A stretch of DNA of 64,000 nucleotides from Methylomonas fluvii. GTDB taxonomy: Bacteria > Pseudomonadota > Gammaproteobacteria > Methylococcales > Methylomonadaceae. Positions within the stretch are counted from its first letter, which is position 1. Every line of letters starts with the position of its first letter. The position numbers and the translations under genes were made by a program. The notes under the pieces are model-generated. The model searched no databases and was not told the origin of the DNA. It saw nothing but the letters and a program-made list of their open reading frames with translations. The DNA lies in contig NZ_JACXST010000001.1 in the NCBI RefSeq assembly GCF_014850975.1, forward strand, positions 1,116,001 through 1,180,000. Reading direction: 5' to 3'. Of the stretch, positions 35,703-45,754 are shown piece after piece.

Positions 35703-37172
35703 CTACATGTTTTTATGCCTTTCTTCCACCATCGCGTCGATATATTGCATCACATCGGCGCTGGCGGCCTCGGCCAGTTGCATTTGCCGAATGATCTCAT
35801 CAAGCATGCCTGGATCATCCACCCATTTGGATCGAGAGACTTCATAAGCCTTTTGTGTCGTCCTATGCACCTCGGCATGCGGCTGATTCAATTTGGCGTA
35901 AGCGCTGGTTGAGCGGAATTTTTCATAGCCCAGCCCTTCGTAATACCATTTTCCTAGCCGGCAATTATGGTTGTCTACCATGATGGCTTGGTGATGCGGA
36001 CACTCGCTGAAGGTTTCTATCGCCACATAGCCGTTTTGTTTGTAGACCACATGATCGAGTTTGGCCAGGACGCCGAAGGATTTGTCTTTTGCATAAGAAA
36101 TGTAATCGACCGAAATTTTTGCCGACTGCGACAGATTGGAAAACTGCTGGCGGAAGGCATTGACCTGCGCCAGTATCTCTTGCGACAGCGATGACGAACT
36201 TTCAGCTTCGACTTGCATTTGTTCGACGCGTTTATTAAACGATTTCAGTGTTCTGGAGACTTCCAATGCGGCGTTCTTGGTATGCTCGGAGAGATTTTTG
36301 ACTTCGTCAGCGACTACCGCAAAGCCGCGTCCATGCTCGCCGGCGCGAGCCGCTTCTATGGAGGCATTTAAGGCCAGCAGGTTGGTTTGATCGGCAATTC
36401 CGGTAATCATCGATAAGGATTCCGTGATTTTTTTGCTGTCGTTAATCAGCGCGCCGATCACATCCGACACCGAATGAACATTGGCATTGATGTCGGACAG
36501 GGAGTTACTGATGGTTTCCACTGCCGATAGGCTGGCGTTGGCGTTCTCTCCGGTTTCTATCGCAATATTTTCCACCTTTTGCATTTGCTCGGTGATATTG
36601 AGCAAGTCGCTCTGATTGCCTTTCAGATTGACGAGCAGATTCGTGGTGTTCAGAGCATGCAGACCCGCCGACAATCGCCGTTTGATGGTTAATTTGTCGT
36701 TTTCATCCATGATTTTGATGGCGTGATTCATATTCTTCGCCGACTTTTTCAGTATGCCCGGAAAGCCGTCAACCAAGGCATAACGGTCATAATTGCCTTC
36801 CGCCGCGTGCTGGAAACAGGAGTTCATTTCTTTGAAGTAAGACTCCATGATGTCCAAGGTCTCATTGAGCTCCCAGGCTATTTTGCCGACTTCGCCCATG
36901 CCTCGCGTTTTGGTGACGCGATGATAGAGTTGGCCTTGATTCGTGTGTCTCAGCACTTCTTCTATACGCTCTAATACCAGCAGGCATTGTTTGCCGGCGT
37001 ACCAGGCGAATAACGACACCAATGGTAATGGCAGCAACAGACCAAGCATGAACCAGGAAAAGCCATGCATGATAAGCGTGTAGACGAATGCCGCAACGGT
37101 AAAAAATATAATCGCTGCCACCGCATAAGTCAGCTTGGTTCTTAAAAACGGAATATTGGCGTTTGAATTCAT
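35703..37172 (-). CDS. CetA-like MCP with C-terminal CZB domain
   Basis: Chemoreceptor of 489 residues. Two N-terminal membrane helices (about 13-33 and 38-58) have almost no periplasmic loop, so input must come from inside the cell. A HAMP-like segment and a helical stretch follow, then the signalling hairpin [32 protein letters not shown], and a C-terminal CZB zinc-binding domain ([30 protein letters not shown]). It lies 3 bases after a PAS protein gene, an arrangement like the CetB/CetA energy-taxis pair of Campylobacter. It ends the valS-HDOD-receiver-PAS gene run. Confidence 0.9.
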   Translation of the reverse strand: MNSNANIPFLRTKLTYAVAAIIFFTVAAFVYTLIMHGFSWFMLGLLLPLPLVSLFAWYAGKQCLLVLERIEEVLRHTNQGQLYHRVTKTRGMGEVGKIAWELNETLDIMESYFKEMNSCFQHAAEGNYDRYALVDGFPGILKKSAKNMNHAIKIMDENDKLTIKRRLSAGLHALNTTNLLVNLKGNQSDLLNITEQMQKVENIAIETGENANASLSAVETISNSLSDINANVHSVSDVIGALINDSKKITESLSMITGIADQTNLLALNASIEAARAGEHGRGFAVVADEVKNLSEHTKNAALEVSRTLKSFNKRVEQMQVEAESSSSLSQEILAQVNAFRQQFSNLSQSAKISVDYISYAKDKSFGVLAKLDHVVYKQNGYVAIETFSECPHHQAIMVDNHNCRLGKWYYEGLGYEKFRSTSAYAKLNQPHAEVHRTTQKAYEVSRSKWVDDPGMLDEIIRQMQLAEAASADVMQYIDAMVEERHKNM

Positions 37173-37175
37173 GGC

Positions 37176-37715
37176 TTACACTCCGTTGGGCTTATACAGG
37201 CTTAACACCAGGCTATTGTAATTTTTAGCGCCGGCTTGCTGAACCACGTCGAATAGGTATTCCAGCGATTTATCCGGGGCATCTTTGACTGAATGGCGTT
37301 TCTCGATGGCCAACATTTCCTGATAAATCGGTATGATGACCCCCAGTGCGCTGCGGGGCGGATTACGGCGCACCGAATAGTAACCCTGCAATTTACCGTC
37401 TTTGTCATAGTCCGGCGTAATGTTGGCAAATACCCAATAAAATCCACCATCCCGGCACAGATTTTTGGCAAACCCGAAAAACTCGTCACCGGCCTTTAAG
37501 GTATTCCACATCAATCTAAACACGCCGCGCGGCATCTCCGGGTGTCTGATGATGTTGTGTTGGATGCCCAGCAGTTGGTGTTCCGGATAGCCGGCAATTT
37601 CCATAAAAATGCGATTAGCGTAAGTGATCCGCCCCGAGGTGTCGGTCTTGGAAACGATAAAATCATCATCCGCGAGTTTTTTTTCGTGATTGTTGGGCGT
37701 GATAGTCGGCTTCAT
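37176..37715 (-). CDS. Aer/CetB-like stand-alone PAS protein
   Basis: Cytoplasmic protein of 179 residues consisting of one Aer-type PAS domain (about 15-130) with GRITYANRIFMEIAGY, GIQHNIIRHPEMPR, FGFAKNLCRDGGFYWV and YYSVRRNPPR, plus a short C-terminal helical tail. Aer and CetB PAS domains bind FAD to read redox state; flavin binding here is inferred. It has no membrane or signalling domain, so it likely acts on the MCP encoded 3 bases downstream. It starts 157 bases after the receiver gene. Confidence 0.9.
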   Translation of the reverse strand: MKPTITPNNHEKKLADDDFIVSKTDTSGRITYANRIFMEIAGYPEHQLLGIQHNIIRHPEMPRGVFRLMWNTLKAGDEFFGFAKNLCRDGGFYWVFANITPDYDKDGKLQGYYSVRRNPPRSALGVIIPIYQEMLAIEKRHSVKDAPDKSLEYLFDVVQQAGAKNYNSLVLSLYKPNGV

Positions 37716-37872
37716 ATTCCGTACCTTAATTTGGGGCTATTGGTGGTCAGTCCAGGCATATTTTGCGCGAAAACCGAATGAGCTTGATCGTGGCTGCATC
37801 GGACATTGATTTGATCCGGGATTCTCATAGCCGCGCATATTGTGGGGTATTCGCTTGCCACACAAGATTAGC

Positions 37873-38667
37873 TCAATTGAGCAAATTAATCAGAAGGCGC
37901 TTGATTGACGTGGCTTCGAAGGGCTTGTCCAGTATGGCGGAGACTTCGGATTTTTCGATGGCCGCCAGACGGCTTTCATTTTGCTCACTGGTCACCATCA
38001 ATATCGGTACCGAGCCGCGTTCGGAATGGTTGCGAATGTGATCGACCAGTTGTAGACCATCCATCTGCGGCATGTTGTAGTCGGTGACTACCAGATCGAA
38101 ATACTGTTGATTGAACATTTGCAGCCCTTGTTTGCCGTCATGAGCGGTCACAATTTGCCCAACGCCAATATTTTCGAAAACCCTGGTCAGATATTTCAAC
38201 GAGAATTCGCTGTCGTCCACTAACAGCACGCTCAGGTCCTCTATGTCCAGATGGGTCAGGTTAAGTTTTTCCGGGCGAACATATTCCAGCGTCGAATGCA
38301 GGGCGGTTTCCAGAGCCTGACGGGTAAACGGCTTGGGTAATATGGCGATGGCCCCGGCCTGGCGGATCGGTTCCAGATATTTGATATTCGTCTCGCTGGA
38401 AATCAGCAAAAAAGCCATTTCGTAGGATTCGTCGTGTTTACGAAGCGAGGTTACCAACTCCACGCCGGTCATGTCGGGCAAATACATCGAGCTGATAATC
38501 AGGTCGGGCCGGGAGTGGTGTAAACGCTCGAACAACTCCGCGCCGGAATTCAGGCAGGTAATGTCGTTGATATCGCAAGCATTTAAAAAATGGGAGATGA
38601 TTTGCTGCTGAGTATGTGACGGCTCGACGAGAAAAACCTGAAGATTGGCAAGCTGATAGTCTGTCAT
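37873..38667 (-). CDS. Double-receiver response regulator, first domain degenerate
   Basis: Protein of 264 residues made of two receiver domains and no output domain. The second (about 138-264) is canonical: LLVDDSE, phospho-acceptor Asp in VVTDYNMPQMDG, Ser/Thr in MVTSEQ and Lys in LDKPFE. In the first (about 8-125) the acceptor Asp is replaced by Ser (LIISSMYLPDMTG) and the acidic pair is only partly kept (FLVEPSH), while Lys in LPKPFT remains, so it is a pseudo-receiver. It lies 3 bases after the HDOD-GAF gene. Tandem receivers often act as phosphate sinks or adaptors; the kinase partner is unknown. Confidence 0.92.
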   Translation of the reverse strand: MTDYQLANLQVFLVEPSHTQQQIISHFLNACDINDITCLNSGAELFERLHHSRPDLIISSMYLPDMTGVELVTSLRKHDESYEMAFLLISSETNIKYLEPIRQAGAIAILPKPFTRQALETALHSTLEYVRPEKLNLTHLDIEDLSVLLVDDSEFSLKYLTRVFENIGVGQIVTAHDGKQGLQMFNQQYFDLVVTDYNMPQMDGLQLVDHIRNHSERGSVPILMVTSEQNESRLAAIEKSEVSAILDKPFEATSIKRLLINLLN

Positions 38668-38670
38668 GGA

Positions 38671-40113
38671 TTAGTGGTTTTTCATGCAGTATAGGGTTAA
38701 GCCGATATGCGCTTGTTTGGCAAAATGCTTGGCTGCGATGAAGTCCTCGCGCGTTAAGGGTAGTCCATGAATAGAATGGTCGCAATAAATAAGGCCCACG
38801 GTCTTTTTCTCCGCATAAACCGGGAAAACAAAGCACTCGTATTCGCCGATATGCTGGCGGATTTGCGGCGTGTAAAGCTCGCGATGTTGCTGGGGAAACA
38901 GCCAGACGCCTTCTTGCTGATGTAGGGCATGAAACAGTAAATTTGCCGAGGGTTCGGAATTGTAGATGCGGATTTTTTGGTCAAGCCCGATTTTGTGCCA
39001 GCCTAGGGAAAATTTTTCGTTCAGTGTCTGCTTATCCGGGCTGAGCAGCATGAATAAAGTCCTGTCCATTTCCACGCCGCGATGTATGCCTTCCAACACC
39101 ATTTCAAACAGGCCGTTTAGATCGATTTGCCCGCTGATATGGCTGCTGATGTCTTGCAAAATCTGAAATTGCAGCTGCTTCTTGTCGGCCTTTTCCTCTT
39201 CCGCTTCTTCGAATTTGGCGATGATGGCTTCGGTGCTGATGAATTTGGAGGCATCGTTGGCGCCAAACTGGCGGGCGATATGCACGGCTTCCGAGGTGTT
39301 TTTGTCTATTTTTGTTTTCAGGATTTCCGTTGGCAGGCCGGTGAATGCCGCGACTTTCTGCAGACAAGCCCGCATGGCATCTGAGTCGCGGCCGGCTTTT
39401 AGCGCTAAGCAAATCTGATGTCCCAGTTGCACCATTTGCACTCGTTTTTCCGCGGAATCGGGTTTGGCGATGGCTTGTTCTATCAGGCCGCCCAGGCTCC
39501 AGGATTTACTCAGTTTTTTGCCCAAGTCCTGCAAGGTAAAGCCGAGTATTTTCTTCTCGGCTTCGCGATTGTTCAGCCCGCTTTTTTCGATTTGCTCATG
39601 GACTTTTTTGGATTGCGGATTGCCGGAGCACCAGAAGGCAATGTGGCCGATATTGTGCAGTAGCGCCGCGACAAACACTTCCTCGGGAGAGGTGTCGCCC
39701 ATGCTGAGCGCCAAATCCTTGGCCTGCACGGCGGCATGCAAGGCTAAGGCAATTTCCCGATTGGCCCTGTCCTTGTTGGTGGACGACAGCATCGCTTCGA
39801 AAAACGAGCAAGCCAGCGTCAGCTCTCTTATCACCTCCGCGCCCAGTACGACGATAGCGCGCGATACGGTACTCATCTTTTGTTTGGACGGGTTGTAGTA
39901 AGGGCTGCTGCCCACCTTAAGCAGCTTGGCGGTGAGGTTGGGGTCTTGCAGAATCACCGTCGCCAACTCGATGGCCCCCTTATGCCTGTCGTCCAACGCC
40001 GCGTAGATGTTGTGCGCGGTGTTGGAGAAAATCGGCATTTCCTGCACGCGGAGCAGCTCTGTCCATTCGTCCAGAGATTGCGGTGGCTTTTGCGCGGTGC
40101 CGGCGGGGGTCAT
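38671..40113 (-). CDS. HDOD-GAF signalling protein
   Basis: Cytoplasmic protein of 480 residues. The N-terminal half is an HDOD domain (about 20-220) with DPNLTAKLLKVGSSPYYNP, TVSRAIVVLGAEVIREL and FVAALLHNIGHIAF; the HD metal pair is not intact, as usual for HDOD. The C-terminal half (about 300-475) is GAF-like (LDLNGLFEMVLEGIH, VYAEKKTVGLIYCDHS). HDOD proteins connect two-component, c-di-GMP and motility pathways. It lies 4 bases after valS and 3 bases before the double receiver, so the three are probably one transcript. Confidence 0.9.
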   Translation of the reverse strand: MTPAGTAQKPPQSLDEWTELLRVQEMPIFSNTAHNIYAALDDRHKGAIELATVILQDPNLTAKLLKVGSSPYYNPSKQKMSTVSRAIVVLGAEVIRELTLACSFFEAMLSSTNKDRANREIALALHAAVQAKDLALSMGDTSPEEVFVAALLHNIGHIAFWCSGNPQSKKVHEQIEKSGLNNREAEKKILGFTLQDLGKKLSKSWSLGGLIEQAIAKPDSAEKRVQMVQLGHQICLALKAGRDSDAMRACLQKVAAFTGLPTEILKTKIDKNTSEAVHIARQFGANDASKFISTEAIIAKFEEAEEEKADKKQLQFQILQDISSHISGQIDLNGLFEMVLEGIHRGVEMDRTLFMLLSPDKQTLNEKFSLGWHKIGLDQKIRIYNSEPSANLLFHALHQQEGVWLFPQQHRELYTPQIRQHIGEYECFVFPVYAEKKTVGLIYCDHSIHGLPLTREDFIAAKHFAKQAHIGLTLYCMKNH

Positions 40114-40117
40114 ATAT

Positions 40118-42925
40118 TTATAACGCTTTGATTTTGGCGAATTGCTCGTTCAGGTTTTTTAAGGACGACTGCAAGCCCGCCAGTTTCTCGCGCTCTTTCT
40201 CGATGACTTCCGGCGGTGCTTTATCGACGAACGCCGCGTTGCCGAGCTTGCCCTCGATACGTGGCAGTTCTTTTTCGATGCGTTGGATTTCCTTGTCCAG
40301 TCTAGCCAGTTCGGCGTCTTTATCAATTAGGCCTGCCATCGGGATCAGGATTTTCATGTCGCCGACCAAAGCAATGGCCGACTCCGGCGCGTTGTCGTTA
40401 GCATTCAGCCAAGTGATGCCTTCCAGGCGGCCCAGTTTCAGCAGATAGCTTTCGCTGTCTTTCAAATAAGCTTGATCGGTGTCACTTCCGTTCTGCAGTA
40501 ACACGTTCAGCGGCTTGCCGGGGGCGATATTCATTTCGCCACGGATACGGCGTATGCCGAGGATGAAGTCCATCGTCCATTGGATTTTGGTTTCCGCATC
40601 GGTGTTAATGGTGGCGCCATCACTTTCTGGATAGGGCTGCAGCATGATGGTCGCTGCGGTGACCCCGGCCAACGGTCCAACCCGTTGCCAGATTTCCTCT
40701 GTGATGAAAGGCATGATCGGGTGCGCCAAGCGCAATACGGTTTCCAGTACTTTTAATAAAGTCTGGCGAGTGCCGCGTTGTAAGGTTTCGTCATCACTTT
40801 GCAACGAGATTTTCGCCAGCTCCAGATACCAATCGCAGTATTCGTTCCAGGTAAATTCGTAAATGGCTTGCGCGGCCAAGTCAAAACGATAGCTGTTGAT
40901 GGCATCGGTAGTGGTGGCAATGGTGCGATTCAAACGGGACAGAATCCACAAGTCGGCTTGGCTGTATGTGCATTCCGCGCAATCGATACCGTTATCCTGA
41001 TCTTCGGTGTTCATCAACACATAACGTGCGGCGTTCCACAGCTTGTTGCAGAAGTTGCGGTAGCCTTCGGTACGTTGCAAGTCAAAGCGAATATCGCGGC
41101 CGGTCGAAGCCAAGGACGCGAAAGTAAAACGCAAGGCGTCGGTGCCGAAGGATTGAATGCCGTCCGGGAATTGTTTGCGGGTGACTTGTTCGATTTTCTT
41201 CGCCAGATGCGGCTGCATCATGCCGGATACGCGTTTGGCCACCAAAGCTTCCAAATCAATGCCGTCGATGATGTCGATCGGGTCCAGCACGTTGCCTTTG
41301 GATTTGGACATCTTCTGGCCTTCGGCGTCGCGCACCAGGCCGTGGATATACACTTCCTTGAACGGCACTTCGCCCTGGAATTTCAGGCCCATCATGATCA
41401 TTCTGGCTACCCAGAAGAAAATGATGTCGAAGCCGGTGACCAATACGCTGGTGGGGTAATGTTTCGCCAGTTCCGGGGTTTGCTCCGGCCAACCCAAGGT
41501 CGAGAACGGCCACAGCGCCGAAGAAAACCAAGTATCCAGCACGTCTTCGTCTTGCTTCAACGGATAGTCGGCGGCTAGGCCGTGTCTCTCGCGGATTTCA
41601 GCTTCGGAATGGCCGACATAGGTGTTGCCTTGGTCGTCATACCAAGCCGGAATGCGGTGGCCCCACCAGATTTGCCGGGAGATACACCAGTCCTGGATGT
41701 TGCGCATCCATTCAAAATAAGTGTTTTTCCAATTGTCCGGCACGAATTTGATGGTGCCGGTTTCCACAGCTTCGATGGCCGGTTTGGCCAGCGGGGCGAT
41801 TTTGACGTACCACTGATTGGTCAATAAAGGCTCAATCACCGCGCCAGTACGGTCGCCGCGCGGCACCATTAATTTGTGGTCGGCGATTTTTTCCAGCAGG
41901 CCTTGGGCGTCCAGATCGGCGACGATTTTTTTGCGGGCTTCGAAGCGGTCCAGGCCGATGTAGGCTTCCGGGATGATGTTAAAACCGTCGTCATTCGCGC
42001 GAATTGCCGCATCGACGGTAAAGATGTTGATCAAGCCGCCGTGTGGCAGGTCGGCGATGGCGGATATTTGTTTATGCCGCGACCAGACTTCGTAGTCGTT
42101 AAAGTCGTGGGCCGGCGTGATTTTCACACAGCCGGTACCAAATTCCGGATCGACATATTCGTCGGCGATGATGGGAATGCGACGGCCGGTCAGCGGCAAT
42201 TCGACGAATTCGCCCAGCAGATGTTTGTAACGCTCGTCGTCGGGATGTATCGCCACCGCCGCGTCGCCGAGCATCGTTTCCGGACGAGTGGTTGCTACCA
42301 ACAAGTGGCCGGTGCCGTTGGTCAGCGGGTAACGCATGTACCACATCGAGCCGTTTTCTTCTTCCGACAGCACTTCCAGGTCGGAGACGGCGGTGTGCAA
42401 CACCGGGTCCCAATTCACCAGGCGTTTGCCGCGATAGATCAAGCCTTCTTCGTACAATTTGATGAACACTTCCTGCACTGCGTCCGACATGCCGTCGTCC
42501 ATCGTGAAGCGTTCCTTTTGCCAATCCAGTGACGAACCCATCCGCCGCAATTGGCGGGTGATGGTGCCGCCGGACTCTTCTTTCCATTCCCAGACTTTCT
42601 CGATAAACGCCTCACGGCCCAAGTCGTGGCGGGTTTTGCCGTCGGCGTTGATGATGCGCTCCACCACCATTTGCGTGGCGATGCCGGCGTGGTCGGTGCC
42701 CGGTTGCCACAGCGTGTTGTAGCCTTTCATCCGGTGATAACGGGTCAGCGCATCCATGATGGTGTCCTGAAACGCATGCCCCATGTGCAAACTGCCGGTG
42801 ACGTTGGGTGGCGGAATCATGATGCAATACGACTCGCCCTCGCTTTTGGCGGCGAAATAGCCACTCTCTTCCCAAAGTTGATACCAGCGTTGTTCGATAG
42901 CGTGCGGGGAATAGGTTTTTTCCAT
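40118..42925 (-). CDS. valS: Valyl-tRNA synthetase
   Basis: Class I aminoacyl-tRNA synthetase of 935 residues charging tRNA-Val and editing misactivated Thr. The HIGH-type motif is [14 protein letters not shown] (about 37-50); KMSKSKGN lies near residue 540. The editing domain falls between ([22 protein letters not shown]). The anticodon domain and a C-terminal coiled-coil arm ([19 protein letters not shown]) are present, so it is full length. It leads a gene run with signalling genes downstream. The start has only a weak AGAGAA site. Confidence 0.98.
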   Translation of the reverse strand: MEKTYSPHAIEQRWYQLWEESGYFAAKSEGESYCIMIPPPNVTGSLHMGHAFQDTIMDALTRYHRMKGYNTLWQPGTDHAGIATQMVVERIINADGKTRHDLGREAFIEKVWEWKEESGGTITRQLRRMGSSLDWQKERFTMDDGMSDAVQEVFIKLYEEGLIYRGKRLVNWDPVLHTAVSDLEVLSEEENGSMWYMRYPLTNGTGHLLVATTRPETMLGDAAVAIHPDDERYKHLLGEFVELPLTGRRIPIIADEYVDPEFGTGCVKITPAHDFNDYEVWSRHKQISAIADLPHGGLINIFTVDAAIRANDDGFNIIPEAYIGLDRFEARKKIVADLDAQGLLEKIADHKLMVPRGDRTGAVIEPLLTNQWYVKIAPLAKPAIEAVETGTIKFVPDNWKNTYFEWMRNIQDWCISRQIWWGHRIPAWYDDQGNTYVGHSEAEIRERHGLAADYPLKQDEDVLDTWFSSALWPFSTLGWPEQTPELAKHYPTSVLVTGFDIIFFWVARMIMMGLKFQGEVPFKEVYIHGLVRDAEGQKMSKSKGNVLDPIDIIDGIDLEALVAKRVSGMMQPHLAKKIEQVTRKQFPDGIQSFGTDALRFTFASLASTGRDIRFDLQRTEGYRNFCNKLWNAARYVLMNTEDQDNGIDCAECTYSQADLWILSRLNRTIATTTDAINSYRFDLAAQAIYEFTWNEYCDWYLELAKISLQSDDETLQRGTRQTLLKVLETVLRLAHPIMPFITEEIWQRVGPLAGVTAATIMLQPYPESDGATINTDAETKIQWTMDFILGIRRIRGEMNIAPGKPLNVLLQNGSDTDQAYLKDSESYLLKLGRLEGITWLNANDNAPESAIALVGDMKILIPMAGLIDKDAELARLDKEIQRIEKELPRIEGKLGNAAFVDKAPPEVIEKEREKLAGLQSSLKNLNEQFAKIKAL

Positions 42926-43217
42926 GTTCTCTGTTGAATGCGCTTGGGTTTAAATTAGGGGTAGTATTTTAACCGTAAATGCGCAAGGGGATAGAGTTAA
43001 AGGCATTACGGGTGAAGGATCGGGTTGTTGTCGATTTTTTCTGTTTGGCAGTGACCTGCTATCGCAGACGGGATGCTTGCTTTGGCGCAGGAAAGTTATT
43101 GTTAGATCAAGGCACGAGCGTATATCATCGTGTCCTGGATGATATACGGAAACCACTTAATTACTTGTTAGGTGTCACTATCGCAACCTCGCATCGCCAA
43201 CAAATGAGCACTAGCAA

Positions 43218-43508
43218 ATGAAAAAGACGATCATTGTAAAATGGAAAATCAAGGAGGCGGAATCGGCCCGAATTTTGAAACTGCTTCCGGAACTGATCGA
43301 GAAGAGCAGGACAGAAGAGGGCAATCTTGCTTACACGATCTACCAGTCGGAAAACGACCCTAATGAACTGATCCTTCATGAGCAATACGCCAACGCGGCT
43401 GCCGCTGAAACGCACAAGCAATCGGAACATTTCCAGCGGATTGTCATGAACCAAATCGTCCCGCACCTGACCGTGCGCGATGTTACACCTGTGAAGGAAC
43501 TCCATTAA
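43218..43508 (+). CDS. Antibiotic biosynthesis monooxygenase-fold protein (YgiN-like)
   Basis: Small dimeric alpha/beta-barrel protein of 96 residues of the ABM family. Motifs: KIKEAESARILKLLPEL, SRTEEGNLAYTIYQS, ELILHEQYAN and HKQSEHFQRIV. Relatives oxidise quinols or act as cofactor-free monooxygenases. It lies 50 bases before a DJ-1/PfpI gene on the same strand. Both are typical electrophile or quinone-stress proteins, so a shared detoxification role is reasonable but inferred. Confidence 0.85.
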   Translation: MKKTIIVKWKIKEAESARILKLLPELIEKSRTEEGNLAYTIYQSENDPNELILHEQYANAAAAETHKQSEHFQRIVMNQIVPHLTVRDVTPVKELH

Positions 43509-43558
43509 AAAAATTTGCCGGAATCCAACATCGTAACGAACAAGCCACAGGAGCAATT

Positions 43559-44233
43559 ATGTCAAAAAAAATATTAATCATCGCATCGAACGCCAACGCC
43601 ATTGGTCCGAATAAAAGACGAACCGGTGTTTTTTTGCCAGAGGTGGCACATCCGTATGCCGAATTTGCCAGGGCCAACTACCAGATTGATTTTGCAAGTC
43701 TCACCGGCGATACGCCGTATCTGGACGCGCTCAACCTCGCGGATGATCCAGACAATCTGGCGTTTTTGGTGGGGAAAGGATGGGCTGGAATGCAGAAGGC
43801 TAAGAAGCTTTCAGATGTAGATGTCAGACAATACGACGCGATTTTTATTCCTGGCGGCCTGGCACCGATGGTGGACATGCCGGAGCATCCACTTCTGAAG
43901 CAGGTCATCAAGGAGACGTTCGAGCGAAAAGCCATTGTCGGCGCTGTCTGTCATGGTCCAGTGTCCTTGCTCAATGTGAAGCTGAGTGGCGGCACATTTT
44001 TAGTCGCGGGAAAGAACATCAGTTCGTTCACAAACGATGAGGAGGATAATTACGCCAAAGCGGATGTCCCGTTTGAGTTGGAAACTGCACTGACCAAACA
44101 AGGCGCGATCTTCCACAAAGCAGGACCGTGGCAGGCGCACAGCATTGCCGATGGAAATCTGGTAACTGGCCAGAATCCCGCGTCGGCCAAAGGAGTCGCC
44201 GAAAAAATGATCAAATTGTTGGAAGGACCGTAG
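43559..44233 (+). CDS. DJ-1/PfpI family protein (Hsp31-like)
   Basis: Protein of 224 residues of the glutamine-amidotransferase-like class. The nucleophile elbow is AVCHGPVSLL, the acidic residue comes from the PGGLAPMVDMPEH region, and HPYAEFARANYQIDFAS matches the long-form Hsp31/YhbO-like subgroup that can act as glyoxalase or deglycase. CAGGAG 7 bases before the ATG supports the start. It is probably co-transcribed with the ABM gene upstream. The exact reaction is uncertain. Confidence 0.9.
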   Translation: MSKKILIIASNANAIGPNKRRTGVFLPEVAHPYAEFARANYQIDFASLTGDTPYLDALNLADDPDNLAFLVGKGWAGMQKAKKLSDVDVRQYDAIFIPGGLAPMVDMPEHPLLKQVIKETFERKAIVGAVCHGPVSLLNVKLSGGTFLVAGKNISSFTNDEEDNYAKADVPFELETALTKQGAIFHKAGPWQAHSIADGNLVTGQNPASAKGVAEKMIKLLEGP

Positions 44234-44317
44234 GATGTGCTGAACAAAGTGAAGCGCATCGTTCGCGACAGATGCGCCTTCTGACGCCGGCACATCTATT
44301 CAGCCTAGAACTCGTAG

Positions 44318-44389
44318 CCCCGATTAGCGAAGCGTAATCGGGGAAATGAAATGTTTCAAATTTGTGCGATTACGCTTCGCTAATCGCAC
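44318..44389. repeat. REP-like inverted pair
   Basis: Two 26-base palindromic units in opposite orientation, 44318-44343 and 44364-44389, separated by 20 bases. Both contain gattagcgaagcgtaatc or its exact reverse complement, flanked by CCCC/GGGG in the first and GTGC/GCAC in the second. The layout is that of a REP/BIME or a small MITE. It sits between the DJ-1 and MOSC genes. No REP-associated transposase is nearby. Confidence 0.8.
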
Positions 44390-44410
44390 CTACCAAATCG
44401 CCACCCAATC

Positions 44411-44950
44411 ATGACACTCCGCGACCTCACCCAACAATTCGCTTCGGAAGGCCGAATCGAAGCCATCGTCCTGCGTCCGGCGCGCGGCGAACCGGCGGTT
44501 TTCGTCGATGAAGCCCGCGCGGAGCCGGGGCGGGGATTGCTGGGCGACCGGCGAGCAAATGCTGCACGCTCCGGCAGGCAATCATCAAAGCGCGAACTGA
44601 CTTTGTTCCAGGCCGAGCATTTGCCTCTTGTCACCGATTGGTGCAGCCTCTCGGAATTGGAGCCGACTCGGCTAAGGCGCAATCTGGTGGTTTCGGGACT
44701 CAATCTTATCGGTATGCGTTCGCCGTTCCCGGATGTGATATTGGAATGGGCGGTGGGCGATGAAGTGATTATTCAAGTCACCGGGCCTTGCGATCCGTGT
44801 TCGAAAATGGCTGAGGAATTGGGCTTGGGAAGTTATAACGCGCTACGCGGTCATGGCGGGATGACGGCGCGGATTTTGGCAGGCGGCTTGATTCGAGTAG
44901 GTGACCGGGTACGCTTAAATGCGATTCAAGGTGTGGAGCCGAAGAGCTAG
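44411..44950 (+). CDS. MOSC-domain protein
   Basis: Protein of 179 residues with the MOSC (molybdenum cofactor sulfurase C-terminal) fold: IEAIVLRPARGEPAV, GLLGDRR, RELTLFQAEHL, RLRRNLVVSGLNL and VTGPCDPCSKM with the conserved Cys. MOSC proteins such as YiiM and YcbX handle Mo-cofactor-dependent reductions of N-hydroxylated compounds or bind the cofactor. No clear ribosome-binding site precedes the ATG. It is a single gene directly after the REP-like pair. Confidence 0.9.
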   Translation: MTLRDLTQQFASEGRIEAIVLRPARGEPAVFVDEARAEPGRGLLGDRRANAARSGRQSSKRELTLFQAEHLPLVTDWCSLSELEPTRLRRNLVVSGLNLIGMRSPFPDVILEWAVGDEVIIQVTGPCDPCSKMAEELGLGSYNALRGHGGMTARILAGGLIRVGDRVRLNAIQGVEPKS

Positions 44951-44989
44951 GCTGGGTCGGACAACGTAAAACCCAGCTTACAAAAACGG

Positions 44990-45751
44990 TTAAGCCCGTT
45001 GCCGCTGTAACACCAGTGCCGTTTTGGTGAAGGCTTGCAATACCGGGCCGGCGCCGGCAATAGCCACCGCATCGACCAAACAATACCAAGCTGCTACTCC
45101 GCTGGGTGGGTTGCCTTGCGGTAGGTGCGAGGCCGGATCGATTTCGGCCCAGGCCCAAGTCCCGGCGCTGGTGCCGACGATTTCCAGCCAGGACGTGATA
45201 AAGAACGCGCCCAAGTAAACCATGGGCGAGCGGCCTTTGAACAAATAGCCAAGGAACACCATAAACAGCACCGCGCCGATGATGTCCAATCGCCCTAGGC
45301 CGCTCAACCCCCAAGCCACCCAGGTGCCGCAAACAGCCACAACGAATACCGCAATGCGGCGGGCGTGTTGCTGAAATAGTCCGGAGCGGCCCAATGCGAC
45401 GGCGGTGAGATACACCAGTCCGTGACCGGCCGGCACGTAAGCAGGGACATTGCCGAAGCGGTAGATATAGCCTTTCATGTACACGGATGCGAAGTATTCG
45501 CCAATCACCGCAAAGGTCACCGCCACCGCCACTTGGGTGCGGACGTATTTACATTCGCCACGCAACCAGGCAATCAAGAACAACCAGCCAAAAAATGCCA
45601 GCACGTACTGCATGAATTGCGGCGCGAATCCGTCCATCGTCAAGCAGATGGTGGTGGTGACAAAGGTAAACCCGGCAATCTGATAATCGCGTTTGCGGTG
45701 TTCGGCGACGGTATCTGCGGCGGGAAAATGCGGTAAGGAAAAGAAATTCAT
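44990..45751 (-). CDS. Uncharacterised polytopic membrane protein
   Basis: Protein of 253 residues with about seven membrane helices (for example YVLAFFGWLFLIAWL, IAVFVVAVCGTWVAWG, YLGAFFITSWLEIVG). Polar residues inside helices (SWLEIVGTSAGTWAW) hint at a transport or catalytic site. I recognise no family. It starts 3 bases after the stop of the YqaA-like gene and is likely co-transcribed with it. Confidence 0.8.
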   Translation of the reverse strand: MNFFSLPHFPAADTVAEHRKRDYQIAGFTFVTTTICLTMDGFAPQFMQYVLAFFGWLFLIAWLRGECKYVRTQVAVAVTFAVIGEYFASVYMKGYIYRFGNVPAYVPAGHGLVYLTAVALGRSGLFQQHARRIAVFVVAVCGTWVAWGLSGLGRLDIIGAVLFMVFLGYLFKGRSPMVYLGAFFITSWLEIVGTSAGTWAWAEIDPASHLPQGNPPSGVAAWYCLVDAVAIAGAGPVLQAFTKTALVLQRQRA

Positions 45752-45754
45752 GAC

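Noticed and set aside
41876..42532. 218-codon plus-strand open frame
   Set aside because: Antisense to valS, whose editing and catalytic motifs run through the region.
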